From the NCBI GenBank assembly GCA_023393475.1, contig JAEWLC010000064.1, positions 1-64,000 of the forward strand: DNA of 64,000 nt, given 5' to 3'. The position numbers were made by a program, and so were the translations under genes. The notes under the pieces were generated by a model. The model ran no database searches and had not been told where the DNA came from. It worked only from the letters and a program-made list of their open reading frames with translations. Below are positions 25,153-32,893 of the stretch, piece after piece; position 1 is the stretch's first letter, and every line of letters starts with the position of its first letter. This DNA is from Pseudomonadota bacterium (GTDB lineage Bacteria; Pseudomonadota; Alphaproteobacteria; Rhizobiales; Devosiaceae).

Positions 25153-26172
25153 TCACACCATCGGCTGGCGATAGTCGGCAGCGTAGTGCCCGGTCAGCGT
25201 ATGCTCCAGCTGCCGCTCGATATCCGTCAGCAGCGAACTCGCCCCGAAACGGAATAGATGCGGCTGGAGCCAGTGGGTGCCGAGCTCTTCCTTCATCAGG
25301 GCCATATAGTCGAGCGCCACCTTGGCCGTCGAAATGCCGCCGGCGGGCTTGTAGCCGATCTCGATGCCAGTCTCCTCGTGGAACCAGCGGATCATGCGCA
25401 CCATCGACAGCGAGGTCTGGAGGTTTGCGTTGACCTTTTCCTTGCCGGTCGAGGTCTTGATGAAATCGGCGCCCGCCAGCATGCAGACCAGCGAGGCCTT
25501 GGCGACATTGGTCTGCGTCGCCAATTCACCGGTGCCGAGGATGGTCTTGATGTGGGCGTCGCCACAGGCCTTCCGCATGGCTTTGACTTCGTCGTAAAGC
25601 GCCTGCCAGTCGCCGCGCAGCACCATGCCGCGCTCGATGACGATGTCGATCTCGTTGGCGCCATCGGCGACCGAGGCTTCGATCTCGGCGAGGCGGGTGG
25701 AGAGCGGCGCGAGGCCGTGCGGGAAGGCGGTGCTGACCGCCGCGACGTTGATGCCGGTGCCCTTCAGCGCATCGACGGCGGTCTTCACGAACGAGTGGTA
25801 GACGCAGACGGCGGCGGGCTTGATGTCGAGCCCGGTGGCGCCGAGGCCGTCGAGGATATCCTGCCGCACCGGGTGGCGGGCCTTGGCGCAGAGGCGCTCG
25901 ACGCGGCCGGCGGTGTCGTCGGAGTTGAGCGTCGTCAGGTCCATCAGGGTGATGGCCTTCAAGAGCCACGCCGCCTGCCAGTCCTTCTTCACCGTCCGGC
26001 GGGCGGGAAGCGTGCTTGCCCGGCGCTCCAGCGCCGAACGGTTCATGCGCACGCGCTCGACCCAATCGAGATCGAGCGGATAGCCGGGATTGCGCCGATG
26101 CGTGGCAGCGGGCTCGACAGGCTTCGATTTCGTTGGCTTTGCGGCAGCGGGATCGACGACGCGAAGTTCCAT
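25153..26172 (-). CDS. deoC: Deoxyribose-phosphate aldolase
   Basis: Splits 2-deoxyribose 5-phosphate into glyceraldehyde 3-phosphate and acetaldehyde. The 339 residues are longer than the E. coli enzyme because of an N-terminal extension of roughly 80 residues, common in alphaproteobacterial DeoC. The Schiff-base Lys is in GADFIKTSTGKE (about 237). GGAGG lies before the ATG at 26172; another ATG at 26184 lacks a good RBS. It lies between cdd and the ALDH in the same direction. Confidence 0.93.
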   Translation of the reverse strand: MELRVVDPAAAKPTKSKPVEPAATHRRNPGYPLDLDWVERVRMNRSALERRASTLPARRTVKKDWQAAWLLKAITLMDLTTLNSDDTAGRVERLCAKARHPVRQDILDGLGATGLDIKPAAVCVYHSFVKTAVDALKGTGINVAAVSTAFPHGLAPLSTRLAEIEASVADGANEIDIVIERGMVLRGDWQALYDEVKAMRKACGDAHIKTILGTGELATQTNVAKASLVCMLAGADFIKTSTGKEKVNANLQTSLSMVRMIRWFHEETGIEIGYKPAGGISTAKVALDYMALMKEELGTHWLQPHLFRFGASSLLTDIERQLEHTLTGHYAADYRQPMV

Positions 26173-26228
26173 TGGGGCCTCCATGCCGCCCGGGTTAGCC
26201 CCTTATTGCGGCAGTTCATTGAAGGGCA

Positions 26229-26636
26229 TTATCGGCCCAAAAACTCCGGCCCGAAAGAGTGCGGCAGGAGTTGCGCGATGGTCTGCTCGAGCGGGGTGCC
26301 GTCGATGCCGTGCGAAACGACGACCACGTCCTGATCGGCGAACTCGCGAATGCGCTGGCGGCAGCCCCCGCAGGGCGTCACCGGCGTGGTGCCGGGACCG
26401 GTGGTATAGACGCGCCTGATGCGCTTGGCACCGCCGGCCAGCATGGCGGCGATGGCCGAGGGCTCGGCGCAGTTGCCGAGGGGATAGGCGGCGTTCTCGA
26501 CATTGCAGCCGACATAGATATTGCCGTCGTCGGCGAGGATGGCGGTGCCGACGTGGAAGTTGGAGTACGGCGCATAGGCCTTGGCGCGAATGGCTTCGGC
26601 GGCGGCAAGCAGCTCGGCGTCACGTGGATGCGGCAT
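26229..26636 (-). CDS. cdd: Cytidine deaminase
   Basis: Deaminates cytidine and deoxycytidine to uridine and deoxyuridine. The 135 residues match the small tetrameric class: zinc ligands Cys56 in NCAEPSA (with catalytic Glu58), Cys89 and Cys92 in PCGGCRQ, and substrate-binding NVENAAYP. The ATG at 26636 is two bases from the end of the upstream permease gene; the longer frame reads back into that gene and is not used. Confidence 0.95.
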   Translation of the reverse strand: MPHPRDAELLAAAEAIRAKAYAPYSNFHVGTAILADDGNIYVGCNVENAAYPLGNCAEPSAIAAMLAGGAKRIRRVYTTGPGTTPVTPCGGCRQRIREFADQDVVVVSHGIDGTPLEQTIAQLLPHSFGPEFLGR

Positions 26637-26638
26637 TC

Positions 26639-27613
26639 TCACCGCTCCTTCGTGTAGGGAATGCCGGCGGCCTTGGGCGCGACGGCGCGGCCGATGAAGC
26701 CGGCGAGCAGAACCACCGTGATGATGTAGGGCAGCATCTGGATGAACTGCACCGGCACTTCGCCGATCACCGGGAACTGGACGCCCTGGATGCGCAGCTG
26801 AATGGCATCGAGGAAACCAAACATCAGGCAGACGAGCAGCGCCGGCCAGGGCTTCCACTTGGCAAAGATCAGCGCCGCGAGCGCGATGTAGCCGCGGCCG
26901 GCCGACATGTTGTTGTTGAAGCCGGCGGACTGGGCGATCGAGAGATAGGCGCCGCCGATGCCGACCAGCACGGCAGTGATGACCAGCGCCTGGTAGCGCA
27001 GCGCGGTGACCGAGATGCCGGCGGTGTCGATGGCCTTGGGATTTTCGCCGACAGCGCGGAGGCGCAGGCCGAAGCGGGTGCGGAACAGAATCCATGCTGT
27101 GATCGGCACGGCGATGAAAGCGAAATAGGTGATAAGGTTATGGCCCGAGATCAACTCCCAGTAGATCTGGCCGATGACCGGAACATCCTTCAACTCATTG
27201 GCGAAGGGCAGCGTGATCGGGCTGAAACGCTGGTCGCCCGAGAGCTGGGGGGTATAGCCGCCACGCTTGAACCAGCTCTGGCCGAGGAAGGTCGTGAGCC
27301 CGGCCGCGAGGAAGTTGAGGGCCACGCCCGAGATGGCCTGATTGCCCTTGAAGTTGATCGAGGCAAGGCCGTGGACGGCCGAGAACAGCAGCGCCGCGCC
27401 GACGCCGGCGCAGAGCCCGAACCAGGCCGAGCCGGTGACGGCAGACATGGCAGCGGCGGCGAAGGCGGCGGCAAGCAGCTTGCCCTCTAGGCCGATATCG
27501 ACGATGCCGGCACGCTCGGAATAGAGGCCGGCGAGACAGGCAAGGATCAGCGGCACCGCCAGGCGGACCGTCGAATCGAGTACGAGGGTGGCATCAACCA
27601 AGAGGTCCATCAC
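26639..27613 (-). CDS. Nucleoside ABC transporter permease (NupQ-like)
   Basis: An inner-membrane permease of the BPD_transp_2 family, 324 residues with about eight to ten hydrophobic segments. The cytoplasmic loop motif FRTRFGLRLRAVGENPKAIDTAGI identifies the family. With its neighbour permease, ATPase and Bmp-type binding protein it forms a complete ABC importer for nucleosides. The gene ends two bases before cdd and overlaps the upstream permease by four bases. Confidence 0.9.
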   Translation of the reverse strand: MMDLLVDATLVLDSTVRLAVPLILACLAGLYSERAGIVDIGLEGKLLAAAFAAAAMSAVTGSAWFGLCAGVGAALLFSAVHGLASINFKGNQAISGVALNFLAAGLTTFLGQSWFKRGGYTPQLSGDQRFSPITLPFANELKDVPVIGQIYWELISGHNLITYFAFIAVPITAWILFRTRFGLRLRAVGENPKAIDTAGISVTALRYQALVITAVLVGIGGAYLSIAQSAGFNNNMSAGRGYIALAALIFAKWKPWPALLVCLMFGFLDAIQLRIQGVQFPVIGEVPVQFIQMLPYIITVVLLAGFIGRAVAPKAAGIPYTKER

Positions 27614-28698
27614 TTGCCTCCGGCCGGTTCAGGTCGCACGAGTATTTTGGCCAACGGTCCGCGCAGCATGTCGCCCATGGCGCCGGTGAAGAGGATGACC
27701 AGCGCCTGCAGCGTGACGATCATTTCGCGGGTGATGCCCGGCATCTGGAACGCCAGTTCCTGCCCGCCCTGGTAGAGCACGCCGAACAGCAGCGCCGAGA
27801 GCGCCACGCCGATCGGGTGGGCCCGGCCCATGAAGGCCACGGCGATGCCGACGAAGCCGGCGCCGTTGACGAAGTTGAGGATCAGCCGGCCTTGCACGCC
27901 GCCGACATTGTTGACCGCGACCATGGCGGCGAGGGCGCCAGCCATGGCCATGACGATCATGATCATCTTCTGGTTCGAAATGCCGGCATAGGTGGCGGCG
28001 GTCGGGTTGTTGCCGATGGCGCGGATGGCATAGCCGAACTTGGTGCGCCAGACGATCCAGTAGACGAGGAACAGCGCCGCGATGGCGAGGAAGAACGTGA
28101 TGTTGACCGGCGAGTTCTTGAACAGCTCGATGAAGGTTCTCAGCTGCGGCACGCGGGTGATTGCCTCGAGCGGCGCGCTCTCATCGGAATTGACGCCGGC
28201 CGGCTTCAGGACGCGGGTGATGAGGAAGCTCATCAGCGAGACGGCGATGAAGTTGAACAGGATCGTCGTGATGACGATGTGGCTGCCGCGCTTGGCCTGC
28301 AGATAGCCCGGAATGAAGGCCCAGCCGGCGCCGAACAGAGCGCCGACGATGATCATCAACGGGAAGGCAAAGGCCCAATGGATGCCGTTGACGGCGAGGC
28401 CGATGAGGATGACGCCGAGGCCACCGATATAGGCCTGCCCCTCGGGACCGATGTTGAAGAGGCCAGCATGGTAGGCGAGCGACACGGCGAGGCCGGCGAA
28501 TATGAAGTCGGTCGTGTAGTAGAGCGTATAGCCGAAGCCGGCGCCGTAGCCGAAGGCGCCATAGAGCATGATGCCGACGGCCTGCAGCGGGTTCTGGCCG
28601 ACGGCGAGCACGATCAGGCCGCCGACGAGGAAGGCAAGCACCACGTTCAGCAGCGGCAGGAGGACCACGTCGGCCCAGCGGGGCAGCTGCGCACGCAT
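27610..28698 (-). CDS. Nucleoside ABC transporter permease (NupP-like)
   Basis: The second permease of the importer, 362 residues with multiple membrane segments. The conserved loop is WRTKFGYAIRAIGNNPTAATYAGI. It is slightly longer than its partner because of an extra N-terminal helix and an extended periplasmic loop (about 180-210). It overlaps the permease downstream by four bases and the ATPase upstream by one, indicating tight translational coupling. Confidence 0.9.
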   Translation of the reverse strand: MRAQLPRWADVVLLPLLNVVLAFLVGGLIVLAVGQNPLQAVGIMLYGAFGYGAGFGYTLYYTTDFIFAGLAVSLAYHAGLFNIGPEGQAYIGGLGVILIGLAVNGIHWAFAFPLMIIVGALFGAGWAFIPGYLQAKRGSHIVITTILFNFIAVSLMSFLITRVLKPAGVNSDESAPLEAITRVPQLRTFIELFKNSPVNITFFLAIAALFLVYWIVWRTKFGYAIRAIGNNPTAATYAGISNQKMIMIVMAMAGALAAMVAVNNVGGVQGRLILNFVNGAGFVGIAVAFMGRAHPIGVALSALLFGVLYQGGQELAFQMPGITREMIVTLQALVILFTGAMGDMLRGPLAKILVRPEPAGGK

Positions 28699-30359
28699 CA
28701 GTTGGTGTCCCTGCCGGTGTTGTTCTTGGGGCTCATCTCGACAAGGGTCTGCTGTATCGGGGTTTCGTGCGGGGGCATGACGCCGGCCGGGCTGGCGGGT
28801 GAGTGCGAGCCGGTCATCAGCAGGCCCAGTTCGGTTTCGTCGGCCGTCGCGGGATCGGCCTCGCCGACGATCTGGCCGTCGAAGATCACGAGGATGCGGT
28901 CGGCGAGCGAGCGTATCTCGTCGAGTTCGACCGAGACGAGCAGGATGGCCTTGCCCGCATCGCGCATCTTGATGATCTGGTTGTGGATGAACTCGATGGC
29001 GCCGATGTCGACGCCGCGCGTCGGCTGGCCGACGATCAGCACATCGGGGTTGCGCTCCATCTCGCGCGCCAGGACGATCTTCTGCTGGTTACCACCGGAG
29101 AAGTTGGAGGTCCTCAGGTCCTTGTTCGGCGGACGGATATCGAACTTCTTGATGTGCTCGTCGGCGGTCTTGCGGGCGAGTTCGATATCGAGGCCGAGTC
29201 CCCCACCGTATTTGTCCTGGTAGCCGAGGATCGTGTTTTCCCACTCGGAGAAATTGGTCACCAGCCCCATGCGGAGCCGATCTTCAGGCACATGCGCGAG
29301 ACCGGCAGCGCGGGCGCGGGCAGCGCCGTCGTCACCTTCAAGCGAAAGCGGCGTGCCCTTGAGGCGCACCGTGCCCGACTTCTGGTCACGCATGCCCGAG
29401 ATGGATTCGAGCAGTTCGGACTGACCGTTGCCGGCGACGCCGGCGATCCCGACGATCTCGCCGGCGCGGACCGAGAAGCTGATATCCTTGACGCGCGGCA
29501 CCTTGAAATCGTCAGTGACGACGAGGTTCTCGACCTGCAGCAGGACGTCTCCCGGGTTGGCCGGGCCCTTCTCGACGCGCAGCAGCACGCGGCGGCCGAC
29601 CATCAGTTCGGCGAGTTCGCCGGGCGACGTTGACTTCGTCTCGAGCGTCTTGACCATCGCGCCCTGACGCATGACCGACACTTCATCGGTAATGGCCATG
29701 ATCTCGCGCAGCTTGTGCGTGATGAGGATGATGGTCTTGCCCTCGTCGCGGAGGGTACGGATCACTTCGAAAAGCTGGTCGGCCTCGTTGGGCGTCAGCA
29801 CGCCGGTCGGCTCGTCGAGGATAAGGGTTTCGGCGCCGCGGTAGAGAGCCTTCAGGATTTCGACGCGCTGCTGCTGGCCGACCGAGAGGTTCTCGATCAC
29901 CGCATCGGGGTCGACGTTCAGGCCGTAATCGGTCGCGAGCCGCTTGAGCTGCGCCCTGGCCTTGGTGATCGTCGGTGCGAGCAGCGCAGAATCCTCGGCG
30001 CCGAGCACGACGTTCTCGAGGACGGTGAAATTGTCGACCAGCATGAAGTGCTGGTGCACCATGCCGATGCCGAGCCGCAGCGCATGGCGGGAATCTGTGA
30101 TGGCGTGGGCGACGCCGTTGACGCGTATCTCGCCCGAGTCCGCAGTGTAGAAGCCATAGAGGATCGACATCAGCGTCGACTTGCCGGCGCCGTTCTCACC
30201 CACGATGCCATGCACCGTGCCGCGACGCACCTTGAGGTTGATGTCGCGGTTGGCGTGCACCGGGCCGAAATGCTTGTTGATGCCGATCAGTTCGATCGCG
30301 AGCTGCGAGTCAGCGGCCCCTTGGGGCCGCTGCTCATTGCTGGGGTCCAGACTTGTCAT
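28698..30359 (-). CDS. Nucleoside ABC transporter ATPase with two ABC modules (NupO-like)
   Basis: The energising subunit on the cytoplasmic face of the membrane, 553 residues with two fused nucleotide-binding domains. The first has Walker A GENGAGKST and signature LSVGQQQRVEI; the second has the degenerate P-loop GVAGNGQSE and signature FSGGNQQKIVLARE. This architecture is typical of the sugar/nucleoside CUT2-like class. The start at 30359 (MTSLDPSNEQ) leaves a 25-base gap from the binding-protein gene; the longer frame overlaps that gene. A 20-base perfect palindrome lies within its first codons. Confidence 0.9.
   Translation of the reverse strand: MTSLDPSNEQRPQGAADSQLAIELIGINKHFGPVHANRDINLKVRRGTVHGIVGENGAGKSTLMSILYGFYTADSGEIRVNGVAHAITDSRHALRLGIGMVHQHFMLVDNFTVLENVVLGAEDSALLAPTITKARAQLKRLATDYGLNVDPDAVIENLSVGQQQRVEILKALYRGAETLILDEPTGVLTPNEADQLFEVIRTLRDEGKTIILITHKLREIMAITDEVSVMRQGAMVKTLETKSTSPGELAELMVGRRVLLRVEKGPANPGDVLLQVENLVVTDDFKVPRVKDISFSVRAGEIVGIAGVAGNGQSELLESISGMRDQKSGTVRLKGTPLSLEGDDGAARARAAGLAHVPEDRLRMGLVTNFSEWENTILGYQDKYGGGLGLDIELARKTADEHIKKFDIRPPNKDLRTSNFSGGNQQKIVLAREMERNPDVLIVGQPTRGVDIGAIEFIHNQIIKMRDAGKAILLVSVELDEIRSLADRILVIFDGQIVGEADPATADETELGLLMTGSHSPASPAGVMPPHETPIQQTLVEMSPKNNTGRDTN
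30312..30331 (-). promoter_or_regulatory. Perfect palindrome in the first codons of the ATPase gene
   Basis: AGCGGCCCC-TT-GGGGCCGCT is a nine-pair stem with a two-base centre, at about codons 10-16 of the ATPase gene and 54-73 bases after the binding-protein stop. Such a hairpin could protect or limit transcript between the abundant binding protein and the less abundant membrane subunits. It lacks a T-run, so it is not a standard terminator. Confidence 0.45.
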
Positions 30360-30384
30360 GCGCAGGTCCAACCCGAAGTGGTCA

Positions 30385-31386
30385 TCAGGCCGGGCACGCC
30401 TTGTCCGAGCGGAAGTCGTGGACGACGACGGCACCCGACTTGATGTCGGCGGCGGCCTTCTCGACGGCAGCCTTCATCTCGGGGGTGATCAGCGACGCGT
30501 TGTTGTCGTCGAAGGCAGCGCCCACGCCATCCTCGGCAAGGCCGAGAACGATCAGGCCTGGAGTCCAGGTGCCGGCCTTTTCATCGGCCATGGCATTGTA
30601 GGTGGCGACGTCGACGCGCTTCAGCATCGAGGTCAGCACGTTGCCGGGGTGCAGGTGGTTCTGGTTGGAATCGACGCCGATGCCGAACTTGCCCGCATCA
30701 GCGGCAGCCTGCAGCACGCCGGCGCCCGAACCGCCCGACACCTGGTAGATCACGTCCACGCCCTGGTCGAGCTGGGACTTGGCGACTTCGGTGGCCTTCA
30801 CCGGGTCGTTGAAGGCTTCAAAGCCGGTGCCGACATAGGTCTCGAGGACCTCGATATCGGGCTTCACCGACTTGGCGCCCTGCTTGTAGCCGCAGGCAAA
30901 GGCTTCGAGCAGGTCGAAGTTGAAGGCCGGCACGACGCCGATCTTGCCCGACTCGGACTTCAGCGCGGCGAGAATGCCGACGAGGTACGAGCCTTCCTGT
31001 TCCTTGAACACCACCGAGCGGACGTTCGGCAGGTCGACGACGGTGTCGATAATGACGAACTTGGTGTCGGGGAAATCCGGAGCCACGGTCTTCAGCGCGG
31101 TTTCCCACGAGAAGCCCGGCAGGACGATCGGCGAGTTGCCGCGGGTGGCGAACTGGCGGATGGCCTGCTCGCGCATGGCGTCGCCCGAGATCTCGAGATC
31201 CTGGTAGACGCCGCCCTCGGCCTTGAACTTCTCGGCGCCGGTATAGGCGGCCTCGTTGAACGACTTATCGAACTTGCCACCGCCATCATAGATGAGGGCC
31301 GCGTCGGCGAGGGCCGCGCCGGCGAGCAGCGCAGTGGTGGCCAGACCAGTGGCCAGAGCGGCAAAGTGCCGTTTGAACTTGATCAT
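30385..31386 (-). CDS. Bmp/Med-family nucleoside-binding protein
   Basis: A periplasmic substrate-binding protein for the ABC importer. The 333 residues start with a signal peptide (about 1-24, ending AGAALA); there is no lipobox, unlike Gram-positive Bmp lipoproteins. The mature protein has the family motif YDGGGKFDKSFNEAAYTG and ends with two Cys-containing strands (SFACGYKQGA earlier and KACPA at the end). GGGAG lies before the ATG at 31386. It is first in the nucleoside operon, followed by the ATPase. The ligand is probably a purine or pyrimidine nucleoside, inferred from the operon. Confidence 0.9.
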   Translation of the reverse strand: MIKFKRHFAALATGLATTALLAGAALADAALIYDGGGKFDKSFNEAAYTGAEKFKAEGGVYQDLEISGDAMREQAIRQFATRGNSPIVLPGFSWETALKTVAPDFPDTKFVIIDTVVDLPNVRSVVFKEQEGSYLVGILAALKSESGKIGVVPAFNFDLLEAFACGYKQGAKSVKPDIEVLETYVGTGFEAFNDPVKATEVAKSQLDQGVDVIYQVSGGSGAGVLQAAADAGKFGIGVDSNQNHLHPGNVLTSMLKRVDVATYNAMADEKAGTWTPGLIVLGLAEDGVGAAFDDNNASLITPEMKAAVEKAAADIKSGAVVVHDFRSDKACPA

Positions 31387-31451
31387 GAAAGACTCCCTGT
31401 CTCGCATCGGCAACGGCTCATGCCGCCCTGACAACCGGTGCGTTGGGGAGG

Positions 31452-31480
31452 ATACAATCTTGCAAAGATGCGCTCGGCAA
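31452..31480 (-). promoter_or_regulatory. Candidate promoter of the nucleoside-uptake operon
   Basis: On the minus strand TTGCCG (31475-31480) is followed after 17 bases by TTGTAT (31452-31457), some 65 bases before the binding-protein start. Match to the sigma-70 consensus is moderate. Confidence 0.3.
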
Positions 31481-31537
31481 GGGGGATTCACGCAAAACTT
31501 TGACCAAGTGGGCAAAATTTGTGGGTGAGGTTTACGT

Positions 31538-31831
31538 TCAAGCGGCGCGGGGACGGATTGCCGCAAGCGGCTGCTTCAGCGCCTCCGCCTGCACGACAAG
31601 ATCGTAATCGGCCTGCAGGTTGAGCCACACATTGGGTGTCGTGTCGAAATATTTCGCCAGCCGAAGCGCTGTGTCAGGGCTGATTCCCATCTGTTCCTTG
31701 ACGATGCGCTCGATCCGGGTCCGCGGCACGCCGAGCGCCTTGGCCAGCGCACCGGCGGACAGTCCAAGGGGTGCAAGGTACTCCTCGCGAAGGATTTCGC
31801 CGGGATGGATGGGCGGGTCGAACTGAAGCAT
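31538..31831 (-). CDS. higA: HigA-family antitoxin (helix-turn-helix)
   Basis: The DNA-binding antitoxin of a type II toxin-antitoxin pair. The 97 residues show the family start IHPGEILREEYLAPLGLSA, a helix-turn-helix (ALAKALGVPRTRIERIVKE) and the typical TPNVWLNLQADYDL. The ATG at 31831 is preferred to the longer frame, which runs back over the toxin gene. It follows the toxin gene by 13 bases, the toxin-first order usual for HigBA. Confidence 0.88.
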   Translation of the reverse strand: MLQFDPPIHPGEILREEYLAPLGLSAGALAKALGVPRTRIERIVKEQMGISPDTALRLAKYFDTTPNVWLNLQADYDLVVQAEALKQPLAAIRPRAA

Positions 31832-31844
31832 CTCTCTCACTCCA

Positions 31845-32126
31845 TCAGTGGTAGTCGACGATCTCGACATCATCCGCCCCACCGGCGGACCAGCGGAAGC
31901 AGATGCGCCACTGGTCATTGATGCGAATGCTGTGCTGCCCGTCGCGATCACCGGCCAGGGCCTCAAGGCGGTTGCCGGGCGGACTTCGAAGATCCCGAAG
32001 TTCGGCGGCAGCATCGACCCATTTCAGTTTGCGTCGCGCGGAGGCTACGAGGTCTGCCGGAAACCCCTTGGGCGAACGCCCTGCGGCGATGGCCTCGACG
32101 TGCTTGCCCCTGAACGACCTGATCAT
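31845..32126 (-). CDS. higB: HigB-family toxin (RelE superfamily mRNA interferase)
   Basis: A 93-residue RelE/HigB-like ribonuclease expected to cleave mRNA on ribosomes when free of antitoxin. It starts MIRSFRGKHVEAIAAG, as in this family, and ends with the conserved strand SIRINDQWRICFRW followed by DDVEIVDYH. The conserved basic and aromatic residues (Arg in WRICF, His at the C-terminus) are present, so it is probably intact. Confidence 0.88.
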   Translation of the reverse strand: MIRSFRGKHVEAIAAGRSPKGFPADLVASARRKLKWVDAAAELRDLRSPPGNRLEALAGDRDGQHSIRINDQWRICFRWSAGGADDVEIVDYH

Positions 32127-32141
32127 TCGTGCCCCTCACCC

Positions 32142-32197
32142 GTATCATTCACCGATACAGAGGGTCACGTCAAGCGACTGTACCGCTCACAGATACA
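32142..32197 (-). promoter_or_regulatory. Promoter/operator of the higBA module
   Basis: An 11-base sequence TCACNGATACA occurs twice in direct orientation (32149-32159 and 32187-32197). GTATC-N7-GATAC is an inverted repeat overlapping the first copy. Between the copies, on the minus strand, TTGACG (32168-32173) and AATGAT 18 bases later form a plausible promoter. This layout fits autorepression by HigA. Confidence 0.4.
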
Positions 32198-32659
32198 TCA
32201 CGTCGCCACCGGCGTGACCTCGGCGCCCATGGCCTGGCCGAAGCTCTCGAAGAAGCCGTCGATGACCTTCTGTGCGGATTTGCCGATCAGGGACTTGCCG
32301 AGTTTCATGATGCCGCCGTCGGCGCCGCCATCGGCGGCGAAGACGAGGCGGGTGCCGGCTCCCTCGTCGGTCAGCGTGATATCGGCGGCGGCCTCGGCCT
32401 TGCCGAGCAGGCCGCCCCTGCCCTTCCCCGCCAGCGTGTAGCGCTGCGCAGGAACGACGTCGCGCAGTTCGAGATCGCCGGTGAACACGGGTTGCATCAA
32501 GCCGAGATTGACCTCGATCTCGAGTTCGAGCGTGGTGGGGCCGGTCCAGTCGATGCGGCGGCAGCCGGGGATGATGGCCTTCAGCACGTTGGTGTCGTTG
32601 AGGGCCTGCCACACGTTTTCGCGCGGGGCTGAAACCAGATAGCTGCCACCGAATTGCAT
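32198..32659 (-). CDS. CoxG-like SRPBCC-fold protein (CO dehydrogenase subunit G family)
   Basis: A 153-residue cytosolic or membrane-associated protein of the START-like fold. It begins MQFGGSYLVSAPRENVWQAL and has IPGCRRIDWTGP, both typical of the CoxG family. CoxG genes usually lie beside carbon monoxide or other molybdenum hydroxylase genes; none is present here, so it is an orphan and its role is unknown. A longer frame to 32728 adds unlikely residues. Confidence 0.82.
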   Translation of the reverse strand: MQFGGSYLVSAPRENVWQALNDTNVLKAIIPGCRRIDWTGPTTLELEIEVNLGLMQPVFTGDLELRDVVPAQRYTLAGKGRGGLLGKAEAAADITLTDEGAGTRLVFAADGGADGGIMKLGKSLIGKSAQKVIDGFFESFGQAMGAEVTPVAT

Positions 32660-32893
32660 AGAAGCGATCCCTTCGTTGCCGCGACCGGACGCATAGCTAG
32701 TGCCGGGGAGGAACGAGGGCAACCGCATCGCCGGGCCGAGGGCGGGGGCAAAGTTCGAGATCCGACCTTTTCATGAGGCTTTTTAGCACCATATGCCGCA
32801 AAATAGGCGTGATGCGCACGACCAGTGTGGCATCTGCCGCCACTAACGGGAATCATGTCGTCCCAAGGTGACCAACAGAGGAAGAGCGTCCAA

